A DNA stretch of 64,000 bases from Shewanella carassii (GTDB taxonomy: Bacteria > Pseudomonadota > Gammaproteobacteria > Enterobacterales > Shewanellaceae), in contig NZ_NGVS01000029.1 of the NCBI RefSeq assembly GCF_002777975.1, forward strand, positions 91,269 through 155,268. The letters run 5' to 3'. The translations under genes and the position numbers were made by a program. Position 1 is the first letter of the stretch, and each line of letters opens with the position of its first letter. Below, piece by piece: positions 9,687-18,234 of the stretch. The notes under the pieces were generated by a model. It did not search any database. It saw only the letters and a program-made list of their open reading frames with translations, and had not been told where the DNA came from.

Positions 9687-9703
9687 GACTGAAGCAATTG
9701 ATT

Positions 9704-9726
9704 AGGCGCCTTAGGGCGCCTTTTTT
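9704..9726 (+). terminator. terminator of prlC
   Basis: A 7-bp stem (AGGCGCC / GGGCGCC with one wobble) around a TTA loop, followed directly by six T, 18 bp after the prlC stop. Confidence 0.85.
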
Positions 9727-9800
9727 GTGAGCCAGTTCTCGCTTGCCGTCTGGTATGACCTTTGGTAGCCTTTAATGCCTCTCAACTCTTGGACCCTTTG

Positions 9801-10331
9801 ATGAACCTCTACTTTCGCCTGTTTTGGCTGCTGCTCTGGCGAGTGCGCCGGGCAAACGATATCGGTTTTCTCGGCACCAGCCGCATCCGTTATCGGGCTT
9901 TACCGAGTGACTGTGACATCAACCTGCACCTGACCAACTCCCGCTACCCGGCATTTATGGATCTGGCCCGCACCTATATGATGGCCGAAATGGGCTTGCT
10001 GAAGCGCTTTCTAAAACTGAAATGGATGCCGATAGTCAATGCCGCCGAGTTCACTTATGTAAGGGATATCAGGCCATTACAACAGTTTGAAATTGCTTCT
10101 CGCGTGGTTGGCTGGGATGAAAAGTATTTTTACATAGAGCAACGTTTCCTGTCGGACAGAGGCCTGCATGCCATAGTGCATGTCAGAGGTTTGTTCGTCT
10201 GCAAACGCAAACCTGTACCCACGGAAAACCTGTTGACGGAAGCCGGGTTCGATGAGACCACGCCCGAGTTACCGGCGGAGATCATCAAGTGGAAGTCGTT
10301 CCTGGATCTCAAAAAGGCCCGCAACAGCTGA
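9801..10331 (+). CDS. thioesterase-like hotdog-fold protein
   Basis: A 176-residue protein of the 4-hydroxybenzoyl-CoA thioesterase-like (hotdog) group: the DCDINLHLTNSRYPAFMDLAR segment (about residues 35-54) has the Asp/Asn-containing active-site loop typical of acyl-CoA thioesterases of this type. The first 15 residues are hydrophobic and aromatic, suggesting membrane association. I prefer the ATG at 9801; a TTG at 9762 would add 13 residues. Its natural substrate cannot be inferred. It faces a convergent GST gene. Confidence 0.7.
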   Translation: MNLYFRLFWLLLWRVRRANDIGFLGTSRIRYRALPSDCDINLHLTNSRYPAFMDLARTYMMAEMGLLKRFLKLKWMPIVNAAEFTYVRDIRPLQQFEIASRVVGWDEKYFYIEQRFLSDRGLHAIVHVRGLFVCKRKPVPTENLLTEAGFDETTPELPAEIIKWKSFLDLKKARNS

Positions 10332-10339
10332 ATTCTTGT

Positions 10340-10993
10340 TCAGGGGATGGGTCTGAGCCCGCTGCTGGCCTCCTCCTGAGCCAGAGTTACTTCATCCTGC
10401 ACTAACATCCAGGAACCTCGCAATTGCGCCTGCAGCCAGTAGCGCCCCAAATGCTGGTAGTCCAGCAAGTTGAAACTGCGCTGCAGGTAACCAAGACAAG
10501 GGATTAAGGCACAATCGGCCAAAGTGAACCCATCTCCGCACAGCCAATGATGCTCAACCAGGCGTAAGTCCAACGCCCGCAGGCAAAGTCTGAGACGGTT
10601 TTCAATTTGACGCTGCACCAGAGGAAGTTGCTGTTCTTCCGGTAAGCTATATTGCTGCTCCAGCTGATAGAGACTGTTGTTGAGGTCGTTATCGGCAATT
10701 CTGTCATAGAGACGCACTTGCAGATTGAGCTCGGGCTCCTTGGGCAACAGCCGGGTGCCGGCGTCCATTTTATTGTCCAGATACTCTATGATAATGCTGG
10801 ATTCAGGCAACAGGCTGCCGTCCTGACACACCAAGAGTGGCAGCTTACCGGATGGATAGAAATGCAGATAGTGTTGGCGCTCCAATGGATCCTGCAGATC
10901 CGTTACCCGGGGAAAGAAGTTTGCCTGCTTTTCATAAAGTGCCAGCAGCACCTTTTGCGAATAACGCGACAATGGATGGTAGTAAAGCTCCAT
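10340..10993 (-). CDS. glutathione S-transferase family protein
   Basis: A 217-residue cytosolic GST-like protein. The N-terminal thioredoxin-fold half (1-80) contains the cis-proline SGKLPLLV segment and the LPESSIIIEYLD glutathione-binding motif; the all-helical C-terminal half carries the conserved FTLADCALIPCL segment (about 160). The catalytic residue is probably Ser9 or Tyr11 (PLSRYSQ). Its substrate is not known. It is convergent with the thioesterase gene and follows a LysR gene in the same direction. Confidence 0.85.
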   Translation of the reverse strand: MELYYHPLSRYSQKVLLALYEKQANFFPRVTDLQDPLERQHYLHFYPSGKLPLLVCQDGSLLPESSIIIEYLDNKMDAGTRLLPKEPELNLQVRLYDRIADNDLNNSLYQLEQQYSLPEEQQLPLVQRQIENRLRLCLRALDLRLVEHHWLCGDGFTLADCALIPCLGYLQRSFNLLDYQHLGRYWLQAQLRGSWMLVQDEVTLAQEEASSGLRPIP

Positions 10994-11085
10994 AGACAGG
11001 GATCCCCATGGTTACCAACTTTAACTTTAGTTGCTGGCTACCGCTTAGGGAAGGCGTGAACAGGTACCATGAGTGCCGCGAGGCA

Positions 11086-11991
11086 TTATCCCCCCTCTGT
11101 TTGACCCAACTTCTGCTTGAGAAAGTCCAACATGACCCGGACTCTGGGTGGCATCCCCTCACGGTAAGGGTGAATGGCATAGATACCGCCCTCACGCAGA
11201 TGATAATCCGGTAACAGACGTTCCAGCTCCCCCGAGTCCAATTGCCTTTGCAAAAGATGATCCGGCAAGGTGGCTATGCCAAGCCCCTGAGCAGCCAGAG
11301 CCGCGATGGCATTGGTACTGTTGCAGCTGATAAAGGGGGTAACCCGAATACGAAACTGCTCGCCCTGACTATTGTGCAAAGTACAGCTGCGAGGCAAATG
11401 ACTCGATGCATGCATCAGCCATTGGTGATGATGCAGGTTATCCGGATGCAGCGGCTTGCCGTGGCGACTGAGATACTCGGGTGAAGCCACCAGATACTCT
11501 TCGAAGTCGCCCAATTTTATCGCCTTGAATTCAGAGTCTTCCGGCCAGCCGGCCTGAATGGCAATATCTATCTTATGCTCCAGCAGATTGAGCTTATTGT
11601 CCTCCAGCAGCAGTGTCAGCCGGATATGGGGGAAGCGCTGGTGAAACTCCCCCATCAAGGGCAGCAATGACAGCTCACCTATCCCTACCGGTGCCGTGAT
11701 CCGCAAGCTGCCATGTAGCTGTTGATCACTGGGGCGAGTCACGGCCTCGGCTTGCTTGGCCAGCTGCAACAACTCGGCACAATAGTGATAGAACTGCTGG
11801 CCATCTTCACTCAAGCCTATCTTGCGCGTGGTTCTGTGCAATAAACGGCTGCCAAGACGCTGTTCCAGTTTCTTCAAATGTTGACTCACCATGGAGCGGC
11901 TGATCCCCAGCACTTCTGCGGCCGCCGTTAACGATCCCTGCTCCACTACAGTGGCGAATACCAACATACGATAGAGTTGTGCCGCATCCAT
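11086..11991 (-). CDS. LysR-family transcriptional regulator
   Basis: A 301-residue LysR regulator. The winged helix-turn-helix occupies residues 1-60 (SLTAAAEVLGISRSMVSQHLKKLEQRLG), followed by the substrate-binding domain. Divergent from an NmrA-type oxidoreductase gene with 106 bp between starts, so it probably regulates that gene in response to a quinone or electrophile-like ligand; the ligand is inference. It belongs to the CrgA/AaeR-like subgroup by the style of the HTH. Confidence 0.9.
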   Translation of the reverse strand: MDAAQLYRMLVFATVVEQGSLTAAAEVLGISRSMVSQHLKKLEQRLGSRLLHRTTRKIGLSEDGQQFYHYCAELLQLAKQAEAVTRPSDQQLHGSLRITAPVGIGELSLLPLMGEFHQRFPHIRLTLLLEDNKLNLLEHKIDIAIQAGWPEDSEFKAIKLGDFEEYLVASPEYLSRHGKPLHPDNLHHHQWLMHASSHLPRSCTLHNSQGEQFRIRVTPFISCNSTNAIAALAAQGLGIATLPDHLLQRQLDSGELERLLPDYHLREGGIYAIHPYREGMPPRVRVMLDFLKQKLGQTEGG

Positions 11992-12097
11992 CTCTCACCT
12001 TTGTTTAATTTCAATAACCAAAGTGATAAGTAAAGCACTCATTATCAACTTTCGCCACGGGGATACACTGATGCCATAAACCTACTGGAGTAAAAAC

Positions 12098-12967
12098 ATG
12101 ATCCTTATCTTAGGTGCATCCGGCCAATTGGGCCGTCTGGTCAGCCAAGCCTTATTGGCAAAGGTTCCTGCCAAACAGTTGAGATTGGCAAGTCGCCACC
12201 CTGAACAATTGAACGAGTTTGCTGATGTAGAGAAAGTCTTTGCCGATTACAGTGATCCGGCTTCACTCTCGAAAGCCATGCAGGGCGTCAAACGCCTGTT
12301 ATTGATCTCGGGTGATGCACCCAATGATCAGAGACTGCAGCAGCACATGAATGTGCTCAGCGCCGCCAAGGCCGTTGCTGTCGAACAATTGGTTTATACC
12401 AGTTTCCAATTGGCGACCCTGGACTCGGCATTCGACTTTGCCCGCCCCCATGCGGCAACAGAAACTGCAATAGTTCACTCAGGTGTGCCTTACACCTTGG
12501 TACGTAACGGTCCCTATGCCGAATTGCAGTTGGCCGGGTTGGAACACACTCTGGCAACAGAAACCATGCTCAATGCCGGTGAAAACGGTCTGTTTGCCCC
12601 TGTGTGGAAGGCCGATCTGGCAGAGGCCATCGCCGGCATTCTCTCATCAGTATCGCCTGTCAACAGCCATCTTGGGCAAACCTATACCCTGACAGGACCG
12701 GAGCTGTTGAACCAGGCCCAGGTGGCACAATACCTGTCGCAGGTAAGTGGCAAAAACATTCGGCTGCAAAACATTTCAGTCGCAGAGCTGGAGCAAATTT
12801 TCCTCGGGATCGGCCTCCCCGGTTATATGGCCAAAGCGTTTGCCAACAACTCCAAGGCGATAGCCGATGATGAATATCAGCAGCAAAGCACAGATCTGGA
12901 GCGTCTGCTGGGGCGCCCAGGGCGTTCACTTAAGGCCCTGTTTGAACAGAGCCTCACTCAATCCTGA
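12098..12967 (+). CDS. NmrA-like NAD(P)H-binding oxidoreductase, QorB-like
   Basis: A 289-residue atypical short-chain dehydrogenase. It starts with the dinucleotide motif GASGQLG (6-12) and has an HSGVPYTLVRNGPYAE segment (about 126-141) as in QorB/NmrA-type NAD(P)H:quinone oxidoreductases. The classical Tyr-Lys catalytic pair is not obvious, as expected for the NmrA group. Divergent to a LysR gene, which points to inducible expression. It could reduce quinones or act as a redox sensor. Confidence 0.8.
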   Translation: MILILGASGQLGRLVSQALLAKVPAKQLRLASRHPEQLNEFADVEKVFADYSDPASLSKAMQGVKRLLLISGDAPNDQRLQQHMNVLSAAKAVAVEQLVYTSFQLATLDSAFDFARPHAATETAIVHSGVPYTLVRNGPYAELQLAGLEHTLATETMLNAGENGLFAPVWKADLAEAIAGILSSVSPVNSHLGQTYTLTGPELLNQAQVAQYLSQVSGKNIRLQNISVAELEQIFLGIGLPGYMAKAFANNSKAIADDEYQQQSTDLERLLGRPGRSLKALFEQSLTQS

Positions 12968-12984
12968 TACCCGATATCACGTGC

Positions 12985-13017
12985 CACAGTCCCCTCCTTT
13001 GCTTGTGAGGGACTGTG
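12985..13017 (+). terminator. hairpin terminator after the oxidoreductase gene
   Basis: A long stem (CACAGTCCC.. pairing with ..GGGACTGTG) 18 bp past the stop, followed by ATTGTT, which is a weak T tract. Confidence 0.5.
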
Positions 13018-13107
13018 ATTGTTAATCATCATTGATCACTCCCATCTTTATCCCGATTGGTATTACACTGGTGCAGCAATAATTGAGCCAATCAAAAGGG
13101 AAAGCAT

Positions 13108-13797
13108 ATGAGCAAGCCGGAAGATTTTGCCACCATCTATGCCAGAGCCTGCGAGCGCAAAGGCGGCGCCGAGCGACTGGAGAGCCTGTTACCTAGGGTC
13201 TGTTCCACGGAAGAATTGCTGGAATATACCGATGCCGAGTTACTGTCAGCACTCAGCAAACAGGTATTTCAGAGCGGCTTTGTCTGGAAGGTAGTGGAAC
13301 ACAAATGGCCGGCCTATGAAGAGGCCTTCTTTGGCTTTGAACCCATGAAAGTGTTGATGCTCTCCCCCGAGCAGTTGCAAGCCAGAGGCGAGGACAGTCG
13401 CCTCATTCGCCACCAGAAAAAGACCCAGGCCATTTATGATAACGCGCTCATGGTGCAGGATATTGCCAGAGAACACGGCAGCCTGGCCCGATATATCGCC
13501 CTCTGGCCGGTGGAGGAGATCACCTCACTGTGGCAGGAACTCAAACGCCGTGGTGCACGCTTGGGTGGCAATACCGGCCCCTATTTTCTGCGTGGCATAG
13601 GTAAAGACAGCTTCCTGTTGACCGCTGATGTTCAAAACTATCTCAAGAGTCACAAACTGGTGGACGCAGGCTTCAGCTCAAAGAGCGGCTTGGCCCAGGT
13701 ACAAGCTGTATTCAATCATTGGCAACAGAGCAGTGGCAGGAGCATGGCCGCCATCAGCCGCATCCTGGCTTGTAGCACCGGGGACAATCGTATCTGA
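13108..13797 (+). CDS. DNA-3-methyladenine glycosylase I family protein
   Basis: A 229-residue helix-hairpin-helix glycosylase of the Tag family, which removes 3-methyladenine from DNA. Family-like segments include KQVFQSGFVWKVVEHKWPAYEEAF (about 50-73), LIRHQKKTQAIYDNA (about 99-113) and the RGARLGGNTGPYFLRGIG stretch (about 147-164). It lacks the N-terminal CGW zinc-snap start of E. coli Tag, so it belongs to a divergent branch and its substrate range may differ. It has its own promoter region and AAGGGAAAG ribosome binding site. Confidence 0.8.
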   Translation: MSKPEDFATIYARACERKGGAERLESLLPRVCSTEELLEYTDAELLSALSKQVFQSGFVWKVVEHKWPAYEEAFFGFEPMKVLMLSPEQLQARGEDSRLIRHQKKTQAIYDNALMVQDIAREHGSLARYIALWPVEEITSLWQELKRRGARLGGNTGPYFLRGIGKDSFLLTADVQNYLKSHKLVDAGFSSKSGLAQVQAVFNHWQQSSGRSMAAISRILACSTGDNRI

Positions 13798-13845
13798 GGC
13801 CTGAGATAAATTTGTCTTGAATATAGACAAAAAATGGTTGCCAAC

Positions 13846-13870
13846 ACAAATGATAACTATTATCATTTGT
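13846..13870. promoter_or_regulatory. Fur box of ryhB copy 1
   Basis: A palindrome with two perfect 11-bp arms (ACAAATGATAA, TTATCATTTGT) and a 3-bp centre. It is an excellent match to the Fur operator and overlaps the spacer and -10 of a good promoter: TTGCCA (13838-13843), 17 bp, TATCAT (13861-13866). Iron-loaded Fur bound here would block transcription of the downstream RNA. Confidence 0.9.
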
Positions 13871-13872
13871 TT

Positions 13873-14002
13873 CGCGTTCCAAAACTCATCCTTAGCTTTA
13901 AGCCCACAGTATCCGCTGAGAGTTATGGTGTTCCTGAGTTTGCAAAGCACGACATTGCTCACACACTCTTTTAGGCCGGGTTAATTACCCGGCTCTTTTT
14001 TT
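13873..14002 (+). ncRNA. ryhB: RyhB-type iron-responsive small RNA, copy 1
   Basis: The 20-nt core AAAGCACGACATTGCTCACA (13944-13963) is identical to the target-pairing core of enterobacterial RyhB. An intrinsic terminator follows (GCCGGG/CCCGGC, 13975-13993, then TCTTTTTTT). The 5' end is placed 7 nt after the -10. The RNA is about 130 nt, longer than E. coli RyhB (about 90). RyhB is made when iron is scarce and, with Hfq, represses mRNAs of iron-using proteins. A near-identical copy lies about 437 bp downstream. Confidence 0.93.
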
Positions 14003-14283
14003 GGCTAATCCTCATTGTCCGAGCCCCTCCGTCTCATAGTCAGCAGCTGTGTTATCCCTCACGGCTAACTCCATTCGTGCCGGTCGGCATTTTGGCGTAC
14101 CAAAACCGAAAGTACTGCCATCTGGATGTAGCCTTAAAAAGATCAATGATCTCTCGGCCTGAGAGGATAGGACAAAATACATTGAAAATTAGTATGTTAC
14201 TTAATTTTTTTAATTGAACATCCAAGGCAGAAACAATAGCACTGGAAAATTTTATCGACAAAGGTCAAAAAACAGTTGCAAAC

Positions 14284-14306
14284 ATAAATGAGAACCATTA
14301 TCGTTA
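14284..14306. promoter_or_regulatory. Fur box of ryhB copy 2, degenerate
   Basis: ATAAATGAGAACCATTATCGTTA keeps the Fur pattern but has several mismatches between the arms, unlike the near-perfect box of copy 1. It overlaps the promoter TTGCAA (14276-14281), 17 bp, TATCGT (14299-14304). Weaker Fur binding at copy 2 would be expected. Confidence 0.75.
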
Positions 14307-14309
14307 ACT

Positions 14310-14439
14310 TGCGTTCCAAAACTCATCCTTAGCTTTAAGCCCGCATTACCCGCTGAGAGTTATGGTGTTCCTGAGTTTGCAAAGCACGACATTGCTCACA
14401 CACTCTTTGTGGCCGGGTTAATAACCCGGCTATTTTTTT
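14310..14439 (+). ncRNA. ryhB: RyhB-type iron-responsive small RNA, copy 2
   Basis: About 130 nt and nearly identical to copy 1: I count roughly seven differences, clustered in an internal stretch (AAGCCC-GCATTAC) and around the terminator, none in the core AAAGCACGACATTGCTCACA (14381-14400). Terminator GCCGGG/CCCGGC (14412-14430) followed by TATTTTTTT. It ends about 20 bp before the convergent histidine kinase gene. The sequence between the copies does not look repeated, so only the transcribed units are conserved. Confidence 0.92.
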
Positions 14440-14460
14440 GTCTGCACGCCAAGCCAAAGC

Positions 14461-16569
14461 CTACCCGAACAGCAAACCATCATAGGGGCCCGATTGCTCT
14501 TCTTTAGCCAGATGGTAAATACTGACAGTGAACAGTGTCCCCTTACCCACAGTCGAACTAACCTCTATGGTGCCGCCTATGCGTTTGATAATGCCGTAGC
14601 TCAGCGATAAGCCCAGCCCGGTACCATCCTTGCGGGTGGTATAGAAAGGATCGAATATTCGTCCCAACTGTTCTTGCGGGATCCCCGAACCTTCATCTTC
14701 AATCTCTATCTTGATCCCCACAGGTTCACCCTGCTCCACCCAGTCATAGGTGCGGATCCAGATCCGCCCCTTACCATCCATAGCATGAGCGGCGTTGACC
14801 ACCAGATTGATCAGCACCTGCAGCAGTTGCGGCCGATTCACCTGCACCGGATAACTGGCGTTCAGCTCAGGCAGCAACACCACTTCCTGCTTACCCAGTG
14901 AATGACGCACCAACAGCTGCATCTCTTCGATAATCGGCGTAATTTGATGCATCTCCAACGGCGCATTGAACTCGCCGGGACGGCTGTACTGCAGCAAGCT
15001 GCGGATAATGGTGCTGATACGCCCCACCTGCTGGATGATCAGATCTATCTCCTCTTCTACCTGCTCGGCATTGTCGCCAAGCTCCACCCGCAGCAGTTCC
15101 ATGTTGCCGAGGATAACTGCAGTAGGGTTGTTAATCTCATGGGCAATGCCAGCGGTCAATTCCCCGAGGGCGGTCAGTTTTTCATTGGTCACCAACTGCT
15201 GACGGGTTTCGTTCAGCAATTGTACGTTGCGCTGCAGCTCTTCGGTTTTTTCCTGCAGACTACGAGTACGTTCCTCGACCTTCATCTCCAGCTGCTCGGC
15301 CGCCGCTTGAATTTGTGCATTGCGACGCTGCAACAAGTCGAGCATGCGGTCGAACTGCTCAGCCAAGTTGGCCAGCTCATTGTCTCTATCCAGTCCCAGC
15401 TCACCGATGCGCAGATTGCGCCCGGACTGCACCGCCTTAACCACTTGGTGAATACGTTCTATCGGCTGTAACAAACTGTAAGCACCGCGATAAACCAAGA
15501 GTCCTGAGACCAACAGCACCAGCATCAAAATGGTGCCCAACTCTATGATATTAAGAAGATAGTTGTGAATGAAGGGCGACTCGGAAAACCCGGAATAGAT
15601 CATACCTATCCGCTGGCCACGGATATCGGTCAGCGGCGCATAGGCCGAAATAAACCAGTCATTATAGACAAAGGCCCTGTCGACCCAGAGTTGGCCCTTA
15701 ACCAACACCTGTTGGCGCACCTCTTCAGACACCAGAGTACCCAATGCCCGGCCCCGATTTTCATCCCCTTTGGGGAAGAAATGCAGAGGCACATTGGTGC
15801 TGATGCGGATATTGTCGAGGAAGATGGTCACAGTGCCTATGGAGCGTTCCGGCAGCGTGCCCTTGTCATAAACCAGATCGCGAATATGGTCGACGATGCG
15901 AGTGTTGCGGTTAAACAGGATCCCGCCATCCAGATACCAGCCAACCTTGCCGTTTTCATCGGCTACCGGTAGCAGGCTGCGACTGAGCATGCCCCGCTCT
16001 TCTACTTCTCTATCGGGATTTTGCGCTCTCAGAGTCATGATCACCGGGATCTTGGCTCGTTCGGCCAACTCGGGATCGATTCGTGCCAGCCGCGAAGAGG
16101 ACAATACCATCAGCCCGGAATAGGCCCTTTGTCCCTGAACCAAAGGCAGCATCTGTCGCAAGTCCGGATCGGCCGCGGCATCGGCGATTCTGACCAGACG
16201 CAGAAAGTCGAGGTCCAACGCCTTGCGTTGTTGTTCCAGAAAATCGTCCAGTTCTGCCTGTTTCTGCCGTTCACCTTCGAGTATTGAGCGGAAATGAGTC
16301 TGGAAGTCGAAGGACTGCATCACATGTTCCAGCTGCTTTTCCTGACGTTCCTGCACGGCATCCAAGGTGTTATTGGCCACAGTCAGGTCGGCCTTGACCT
16401 TCATAAACAACTGCTTGCCTGTGTAGCTGATATTCCAGTAAATGGTGATAAATACCAGACTCACCAGTGTCAGCAAGATGGGCAACAGAGTCAGGATCAG
16501 GATGCGATAACGCACCTTGGCCTGCAGCTGCTGCCAGCTCAGGCCAAAGAGTCGTTTAAACAGTGACAA
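14461..16569 (-). CDS. membrane sensor histidine kinase
   Basis: About 702 residues. Transmembrane segment 1 near residues 22-45, a long periplasmic sensing region with Cache-like features, transmembrane segment 2 near 338-362, a HAMP domain, a coiled coil (about 415-470), a HisKA domain with the phosphoacceptor His in AGIAHEINNP, and a HATPase domain with N box (NLVVNAAHAMDG), GSGIP and GTGLGLS. The gene overlaps the end of the response regulator gene. GGAGG in that gene sits 7 nt before a TTG at 16569 but only 1 nt before the TTG at 16575, so I prefer 16569. The ligand is unknown; the domain order is like DctB-type kinases that sense small organic acids. Confidence 0.88.
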   Translation of the reverse strand: MSLFKRLFGLSWQQLQAKVRYRILILTLLPILLTLVSLVFITIYWNISYTGKQLFMKVKADLTVANNTLDAVQERQEKQLEHVMQSFDFQTHFRSILEGERQKQAELDDFLEQQRKALDLDFLRLVRIADAAADPDLRQMLPLVQGQRAYSGLMVLSSSRLARIDPELAERAKIPVIMTLRAQNPDREVEERGMLSRSLLPVADENGKVGWYLDGGILFNRNTRIVDHIRDLVYDKGTLPERSIGTVTIFLDNIRISTNVPLHFFPKGDENRGRALGTLVSEEVRQQVLVKGQLWVDRAFVYNDWFISAYAPLTDIRGQRIGMIYSGFSESPFIHNYLLNIIELGTILMLVLLVSGLLVYRGAYSLLQPIERIHQVVKAVQSGRNLRIGELGLDRDNELANLAEQFDRMLDLLQRRNAQIQAAAEQLEMKVEERTRSLQEKTEELQRNVQLLNETRQQLVTNEKLTALGELTAGIAHEINNPTAVILGNMELLRVELGDNAEQVEEEIDLIIQQVGRISTIIRSLLQYSRPGEFNAPLEMHQITPIIEEMQLLVRHSLGKQEVVLLPELNASYPVQVNRPQLLQVLINLVVNAAHAMDGKGRIWIRTYDWVEQGEPVGIKIEIEDEGSGIPQEQLGRIFDPFYTTRKDGTGLGLSLSYGIIKRIGGTIEVSSTVGKGTLFTVSIYHLAKEEQSGPYDGLLFG

Positions 16570-16571
16570 GC

Positions 16572-17954
16572 TCAAACCTCCGACTCGCAGTCAAACCACT
16601 CTTTATACTTACGATCCAGTGTCTTGCGAGACACGCCCAGCACCCTGGCTGCCGCCGACTTATTACCGCCATGGGTATCGACAACAGCTGTGACATGGTC
16701 TTTTTCCACATCCTTGAGCGCCCAGTCGTGGGGATAGCCCGGCTGGGCGTTCAGTTCGGCCTTGGGTTGTTCTTTCCAGTATTCCGCCGGAGGCTTACCC
16801 AGTAGAATGCAGCGCTCTATCATATTACGCAGCTCGCGAATATTCCCTGGCCATTGATGTTGTTGCAGTTTGAGCAGATCCTCATGGCTCCAGACCACCT
16901 CTTTAACCCCGAGCTCTGCGGCCAACTGGCGGGTAAAGTGATGGGTTAATTCCACTACATCATCTGGCCTTTCCCGCAATGGCGGGATCACTATGTCGAG
17001 CACATTGAGACGGTAGAAGAGATCGCGGCGGAAATGTCCGGCTTCAACCTCTTCGGCCAGTTTACGGTTGGTTGCCGCGATCACCCGGACATCAATATTG
17101 ACTTCTTTTTCGCTGCCAACCGGACGAATCGCCTTTTGTTCCAGCACCCGCAGCAATGCCGTCTGCATTTTCAGCGGCATCTCCCCAATTTCATCGAGGA
17201 AGATGGTGCCACCAGACGCAAAGCTGAATAAGCCTTCGCGATTGCCTTTGGCGCCAGTAAAGGAACCAGCCGTATGACCAAAGAGTTCACTCTCCAGCAG
17301 CTCGGGGGCGATGGCGCCGCAGTTAACCGGCACAAAGGGCCCCTGACGACCGCTAAGCAGATGCAACTGTCTGGCCACCAGCTCTTTACCCGTGCCGGAT
17401 TCACCTTCGATAAGCACCACAGCATTAGTCGGCGCCACCCTCTCTATCACCCGTTTGACTTCCATCATGGCATCACTGTTGCCTATGATGGTGGAGGAAT
17501 AGCCACTGGACACTTCCCGGCGTAGCATCAGGTTTTCCCGCTTCAACAAGCGCCGCTCGATGCAGCGGTCAACCGCTTTCATCATCTGCTCCAGATGGAA
17601 AGGCTTGAGTATAAAGTCTGAGGCGCCAGCCCTGAGAGCCTGAATCGCCACTTCCATGTCGGCATAGCCTGTCATAAAGATGATATCGGAGCGCCGCTCT
17701 TGATCATCGAGCGCCTCATGCCATTCAATGCCTGAGCGACCGGGCAGACGTATATCCACAATCAGCAGATCGAAGTGACAACGGCTGCGCAGTTGTTCAG
17801 CTTCTTCTATGCTGGAAGCGGTTTCTACCAGGGCAAATTTCTTGGCCAATGCCTTGTTGAGGAAACTACGCATACCGGGCTCATCGTCGACGATCAACAC
17901 GGACACGGCAGAAGGCATTGGCTTAGACTTAAGTGACTTTTCTATCTGGCTCAT
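16572..17954 (-). CDS. sigma-54-dependent response regulator, NtrC/DctD-like
   Basis: About 460 residues: receiver domain (phospho-Asp in LLIVDIRLPG, Lys in ILKPF), AAA+ sigma-54 activator domain (Walker A GESGTGKE, sigma-54 loop GSFTGA instead of the commoner GAFTGA, Walker B GGTIFLDEIGEM), and a Fis-type HTH at the end (NKSAAARVLGVSRKTLDRKYKEW). It forms an operon with the histidine kinase, which overlaps it. I chose the ATG at 17954; a GTG at 18002 gives 16 more residues without a recognisable ribosome binding site. The neighbouring tungstate genes are on the opposite strand 230 bp away, so they are possible but unproven targets. Confidence 0.9.
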   Translation of the reverse strand: MSQIEKSLKSKPMPSAVSVLIVDDEPGMRSFLNKALAKKFALVETASSIEEAEQLRSRCHFDLLIVDIRLPGRSGIEWHEALDDQERRSDIIFMTGYADMEVAIQALRAGASDFILKPFHLEQMMKAVDRCIERRLLKRENLMLRREVSSGYSSTIIGNSDAMMEVKRVIERVAPTNAVVLIEGESGTGKELVARQLHLLSGRQGPFVPVNCGAIAPELLESELFGHTAGSFTGAKGNREGLFSFASGGTIFLDEIGEMPLKMQTALLRVLEQKAIRPVGSEKEVNIDVRVIAATNRKLAEEVEAGHFRRDLFYRLNVLDIVIPPLRERPDDVVELTHHFTRQLAAELGVKEVVWSHEDLLKLQQHQWPGNIRELRNMIERCILLGKPPAEYWKEQPKAELNAQPGYPHDWALKDVEKDHVTAVVDTHGGNKSAAARVLGVSRKTLDRKYKEWFDCESEV

Positions 17955-18234
17955 ATTGTCGGCTTCAGGACATTTTGACTCAATTGCTATAGATTCTATC
18001 ACTGAGATGGTAAAAACTGGTCACTATGAACCAGAGAAAAGTGTTACTGGGACAATTTGTCTGATACTTATTTACCAAGCTTGGGATCCAGCTCACATAT
18101 TGGATCCAACAATATCAGTTTGAGGCAAACATTCGTTTTTGGCACCTAAATTGCTTTATTGGAAACGAGTACCAGGCCGCAGCCCGCTGGGTTATGGGTT
18201 CGGCACACTTATAAAATCATGCCAAGGAGCAATA

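Noticed and set aside
14052..14261. 69-residue frame between the two RyhB copies
   Set aside because: Starts and ends without ribosome binding site and lies in a stretch of unremarkable sequence; kept out of the gene list.
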